Below are positions 21,943-24,545 of a stretch of DNA of 24,545 bases, piece after piece. The stretch is from positions 1 through 24,545 of the forward strand of contig CAJUBX010000027.1 of assembly GCA_910585165.1 (NCBI GenBank), in the 5' to 3' direction. How positions within the stretch are numbered: position 1 is the first letter of the stretch; every line of letters begins with the position of its first letter. Below the pieces are notes generated by a model, which saw nothing but the letters and a program-made list of their open reading frames with translations, was not told where the DNA came from and searched no databases. A program made the position numbers and the translations under genes. This DNA comes from an uncultured Oscillibacter sp. GTDB taxonomy: Bacteria; Bacillota; Clostridia; Oscillospirales; Oscillospiraceae.

Positions 21943-22839
21943 ATGAAAGAACGTGTCATCGCCCTGGGCTTTTTCGACGGGGTCCACCTGGGCCACGCCG
22001 CCCTTCTGCGCCGCACGGCGGAGGAAGCCGCCCGCCGGGGCTGCACCCCCGCCGTTTTCACCTTTGACCGGCCTCCCAAAGAGGTGGTCACCGGAATTCC
22101 CTGCCCCCTCATCAACTCCCCGGAGGACCGCCGGGACCTGGTCTGGCGGCTGTACGGCATCCGGGACGTTATCATGGCCCCCTTTGACCGGGAGATGATG
22201 ACCACCTCCTGGTCGGACTTCGTTACGGAGCTGCTGGCGGGCCGCTGGCACGCCGTGCATCTGGTGGCGGGCCACGACCACCGCTTCGGCCACAAGAACG
22301 CGGGCACGCCGGAGCTTCTAAAGGCCAAATGCGCGGAGCTGGGCCTGGGCTGCGACATCATCCCGGCGGTGGAGATCGACGGCGCCGCCGTCAGCTCCAC
22401 CTATATCCGCCGCCTGATTGAGCTGGGGCAGGTGGAGCGGGCGCACCGCTTCCTGGGCCATCCCCATACGCTGACGGGCGCCGTCCGCCACGGCCGGGGC
22501 CTGGGCTCGTCCCGCCTCTTTCCCACGGCGAACCTGCCTCTGCCGCCCCGGGTGCTGGCCCCCAGCCACGGGGTCTATGTAACCCGGGCCTATTTTGAAG
22601 ACGGGACCAGCCGCCCCGCCGTCACCAACGTGGGCACCCGGCCCACGGTGAACAGCGGCGCGGACGTGACGGTGGAGGCGTGCCTGCTGGACTTTCAGGG
22701 GGATTTGTACGGGAAAACGCTGCGTCTGGAGTTCTTCCGGCGTCTGCGGGATGAAATCCGGTTTGACTCCCTGGAGGCCCTCCGGGCCCAGATCGCCGCC
22801 GACGCGGAGGCGGCCCGGCGGTATTTTCAGGAAGAATAG
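21943..22839 (+). CDS. ribF: bifunctional riboflavin kinase / FAD synthetase
   Basis: A 298-residue enzyme making FMN from riboflavin and then FAD. The adenylyltransferase domain has GFFDGVHLGH (HLGH at 15-18), VAGHDHRFGHKNAG and SSTYIRRLI at 151-159. The riboflavin kinase domain has HGRGLGSSRLFPTANL (183-198), NVGTRPTV and LDFQGDLYGK. The ATG at 21943 has GGAG 6 bases upstream, one base after the truB stop. The N-terminus is a little shorter than many family members, which often carry about a dozen extra residues. This is the usual last gene of the nusA-infB operon apart from rpsO, which is not next to it here. Confidence 0.96.
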   Translation: MKERVIALGFFDGVHLGHAALLRRTAEEAARRGCTPAVFTFDRPPKEVVTGIPCPLINSPEDRRDLVWRLYGIRDVIMAPFDREMMTTSWSDFVTELLAGRWHAVHLVAGHDHRFGHKNAGTPELLKAKCAELGLGCDIIPAVEIDGAAVSSTYIRRLIELGQVERAHRFLGHPHTLTGAVRHGRGLGSSRLFPTANLPLPPRVLAPSHGVYVTRAYFEDGTSRPAVTNVGTRPTVNSGADVTVEACLLDFQGDLYGKTLRLEFFRRLRDEIRFDSLEALRAQIAADAEAARRYFQEE

Positions 22840-22852
22840 GAGGAATGCGGTT

Positions 22853-23767
22853 TTGGAGCTCTTGAACTACCGCTATGAGTCCCGGGACGCGCTGGAATTT
22901 TCCAAATCCCTGTCCCCAGATTCTGTAAAACTGATTATTACGTCGCCTCCTTATAACATCGGCAAGGAATACGAGTCCAGGCGCAGTATCGACGAATACA
23001 TTTCCGGACTGCTGCCCGCGCTGGAAGAATTTGTGCGCATTCTTGCCCCGGACGGGAGCCTGTGCTGGCAGACCGGAAATTATGTGGACAACGGTGAAAT
23101 TTATCCTCTCGACATTTATTTTTATCCGTATTTTAAGCGGCTCGGCCTTCATCTGCGGAACCGGATTGTCTGGCATTTCGGGCACGGTCTTCACTGCTCC
23201 AAGCGGTTCAGCGGGCGGTATGAGACCATCCTCTGGTTTACCAAATCAGACGAGTATACCTTTAATCTGGACGACGTCCGCATCCCCTCAAAATATCCCG
23301 GGAAGCGCTACTTTAAAGGAGAGAAAAAGGGGCAGGTCAGCGGCAACCCAAAGGGCAAAAATCCCGAGGACGTCTGGGAAATGACCGTGGAGCGCCTGGT
23401 AGACGATTGGGACGCCCAGGTGTGGGAAATTCCGAACGTCAAAAGCAACCACCCGGAAAAGGTAGAGCATCCCTGCCAGTTTCCTGTGGAATTGGCGGAA
23501 CGGTGCGTTCTGGCGCTGACAAATGAAAACGACATCGTCTACGATCCGTTTGCAGGCGTGGGCTCTTCCTTAATTGCCGCATTGAAAAATGGCCGCCGGG
23601 CATACGGAACGGATTTGGAGCAGACTTATATAGATATTGGCTTGGGCAGGCTTCAGAAGCTGGCGCAAGACGCCTTGATAACCCGCCCGATTTATCAAAA
23701 AATATGGACCCCGAAGCCTACCGACAAAGTGGCCCAAATTCCTGAGGAATGGAGGCGGGCGGAATGA
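22853..23767 (+). CDS. beta-class DNA methyltransferase of a type II restriction-modification system (probably N4-cytosine)
   Basis: A 304-residue protein. The catalytic motif IV, SPPY, is at 31-34 (LIITSPPYNIGKEY), and the SAM-binding motif I, DPFAGVGSS, is at 231-239, so the order IV...I marks the beta class. EHPCQFPVELAERC at 205-218 is the motif-X-like region before motif I. SPPY is common in N4-cytosine enzymes, but beta-class N6-adenine enzymes also occur, so the base modified is inference. I use the TTG start at 22853 because GGAGGA lies about 8 bases upstream; no in-frame ATG fits. It begins 13 bp after ribF and its TGA overlaps the endonuclease start. Base composition drops here relative to the core genes. 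Confidence 0.88.
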   Translation: MELLNYRYESRDALEFSKSLSPDSVKLIITSPPYNIGKEYESRRSIDEYISGLLPALEEFVRILAPDGSLCWQTGNYVDNGEIYPLDIYFYPYFKRLGLHLRNRIVWHFGHGLHCSKRFSGRYETILWFTKSDEYTFNLDDVRIPSKYPGKRYFKGEKKGQVSGNPKGKNPEDVWEMTVERLVDDWDAQVWEIPNVKSNHPEKVEHPCQFPVELAERCVLALTNENDIVYDPFAGVGSSLIAALKNGRRAYGTDLEQTYIDIGLGRLQKLAQDALITRPIYQKIWTPKPTDKVAQIPEEWRRAE

Positions 23768-24381
23768 GGATCGGACAGGCATACAGCCACCTGAACGGCC
23801 TGGAGTTTCTCCTGGTTCATCAGCCGGATTTGTGGGACGAAATTCAAAACGCAATTTGGAGCGTTGACGCTGAAAAGGCTTTTGATAAAATCAGCCGGGA
23901 AAAGACCATGGCGGGAAGGAAGCTTTACTCCCCTTTCAGGCTGAACCGCCTTTTTAAAGATGAATTTTTTTCCAGCGGCTGGAGTGAAATGCGAACGCCC
24001 TATTTTGTGAACGAGGATTTGCAGACTGCCAGGGAAACCGTGGACATACGGGACCGGGAACTGCAAAAGCAGGCCATCCTCTCCCGGGGATTCCGTCCAT
24101 ACGGCACGTATAACCAAGTCGACTTTGTAAAGGACCGGGTCGCTGTGGAGGTACAGTTTGGAAAGTACTTTTCCGTTCAATACGATCTCCACGTAAAGCA
24201 CACCTTTTTCTATGGCCGGGGGGATATCGACGTAGGGATCGAAATCATTCCCATGCACTCTCTCATGTCCCAAATGTCCAGCGGAGTCGCCTGGTACGAA
24301 AACGAGCTGACAAACATTGTCCGCGAAGGGCGATCCAATCCATCGGTTCCCATTGTGCTGATTGGCGTTGAGCCGGATTGA
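23764..24381 (+). CDS. BglII/BstYI-family type II restriction endonuclease
   Basis: A 205-residue protein, close to BstYI (203) and BglII (223) in length. The segment NQVDFVKDRVAVEVQFGKY carries Asp120, Glu129 and Gln131. The spacing (D, then E nine residues on, then Q two residues later) equals the Asp84-Glu93-Gln95 active site described for BglII, an ExQ variant of the PD-(D/E)xK fold. A second family-like stretch is YDLHVKHTFFYGRGDIDVGIEIIP at about 140-163. The ATG overlaps the methyltransferase stop by 4 bp, with GGAGG about 9 bases upstream. BglII cuts AGATCT and BstYI cuts RGATCY, so a GATC-centred site is the prior guess, not a proof. GC content is clearly lower than in upstream genes. 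Confidence 0.82.
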   Translation: MRIGQAYSHLNGLEFLLVHQPDLWDEIQNAIWSVDAEKAFDKISREKTMAGRKLYSPFRLNRLFKDEFFSSGWSEMRTPYFVNEDLQTARETVDIRDRELQKQAILSRGFRPYGTYNQVDFVKDRVAVEVQFGKYFSVQYDLHVKHTFFYGRGDIDVGIEIIPMHSLMSQMSSGVAWYENELTNIVREGRSNPSVPIVLIGVEPD

Positions 24382-24382
24382 C

Positions 24383-24421
24383 CTCAAAAGAGCGGACGGG
24401 AATTTCCGTCTGCCCTTTGAG
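24383..24421 (+). terminator. Imperfect hairpin directly after the endonuclease gene
   Basis: Starting two bases after the endonuclease stop, ctcaaaagagcggacgg (24383-24399) folds against ccgtctgccctttgag (24406-24421), with a small internal bulge and a G-T wobble. It has A-rich and T-rich flanks inside the stem rather than a separate T-run. This is the likely transcript end of the operon or of the restriction module, possibly working in both directions. Confidence 0.5.
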
Positions 24422-24448
24422 TGTGCCGAAAAAGTCTTTTCGACACGC
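24421..24448 (+). repeat. Second tail hairpin
   Basis: gtgtgccgaaaa at 24421-24432 pairs with ttttcgacacgc at 24437-24448, 10 of 12 positions, with a 4-base loop. It abuts the first hairpin and is followed by a third. In an AT-richer, gene-free stretch this looks like a terminator series or the edge of a repeat element. Confidence 0.45.
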
Positions 24449-24454
24449 TGCTAT

Positions 24455-24488
24455 AAATTTTCAGAACTCCAAAAAGTTCTGAAAATTT
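24455..24488. repeat. Perfect 14-bp inverted repeat
   Basis: aaattttcagaact (24455-24468) and agttctgaaaattt (24475-24488) are exact reverse complements with a 6-base loop (ccaaaa). The arms end in A/T runs, so the hairpin has terminator character on either strand. The remaining bases to 24545 show no gene. Whether it ends the restriction module or marks the end of an insertion cannot be decided from this window. Confidence 0.6.
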
Positions 24489-24545
24489 AGGGAACCGCTG
24501 ATTAAAGCATCAAATTGAGCGGCAAAACACAGGATTGGGGATAAA

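Noticed and set aside
22845..22865. A six-codon open frame (ATG ... TGA) overlapping the methyltransferase start
   Set aside because: GGAGGA is almost directly against its ATG, which is poor spacing, while it suits the TTG at 22853. I regard it as chance.
1..24545. CRISPR arrays, rRNA or tRNA genes, transposases, toxin-antitoxin pairs
   Set aside because: No regularly spaced direct repeats, cloverleaf-like segments, rRNA motifs or transposase-like frames were seen on either strand.

Overview
The window looks like the chromosome of a GC-rich, gut-type Firmicute in class Clostridia, probably the Oscillospiraceae/Flavonifractor-Oscillibacter side. The reasons are canonical Firmicute gene orders, a zinc-type S14, a zinc-LID adenylate kinase, a KOW-domain protein gene between map and infA, and very GC-rich core genes. 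This placement is inference from gene content; no 16S gene is present.

Positions 1-13602 (minus strand) hold a nearly complete S10-spc-alpha ribosomal protein cluster. It is transcribed leftward from a strong sigma-A-type promoter at 13888-13916. The order is rpsJ, rplC, rplD, rplW, rplB, rpsS, rplV, rpsC, rplP, rpmC, rpsQ, rplN, rplX, rplE, rpsN, rpsH, rplF, rplR, rpsE, rpmD, rplO, secY, adk, map, a KOW-protein gene, infA, rpmJ and rpsM, which is cut by the window edge. Spacing is mostly under 20 bp, with two exceptions: 275 bp between rpsJ and rplC, and 245 bp between rpsN and rpsH. Both gaps are full of inverted repeats.

Positions 14029-22839 (plus strand) hold the nusA-infB operon: rimP, nusA, rnpM/ylxR, ylxQ, infB, rbfA, an nrnA-like DHH phosphoesterase gene, truB and ribF. 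It is transcribed divergently from the S10 operon, from an extended -10 promoter at 14029-14057. The two main translation loci are therefore head to head, with about 110 bp between the -35 boxes. The genes cover ribosome maturation, transcription elongation control, initiation, tRNA modification, nanoRNA turnover and flavin cofactor synthesis.

Positions 22853-24381 (plus strand) hold a compact two-gene restriction-modification system attached directly to ribF: a beta-class (SPPY) DNA methyltransferase and an overlapping 205-residue endonuclease. The endonuclease carries the D-x8-E-x-Q active-site pattern of the BglII/BstYI family. Base composition falls visibly here, which fits horizontal acquisition. 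Positions 24382-24545 hold three consecutive hairpins and no gene.

The most interesting points are the BglII-like system, the long Arg/Gly-rich tails on ribosomal protein S3 and on the YlxQ protein, the hairpin-packed gaps inside the ribosomal operon, the terminator-like element in the rpsJ leader, and TTG start codons on both infA and infB.
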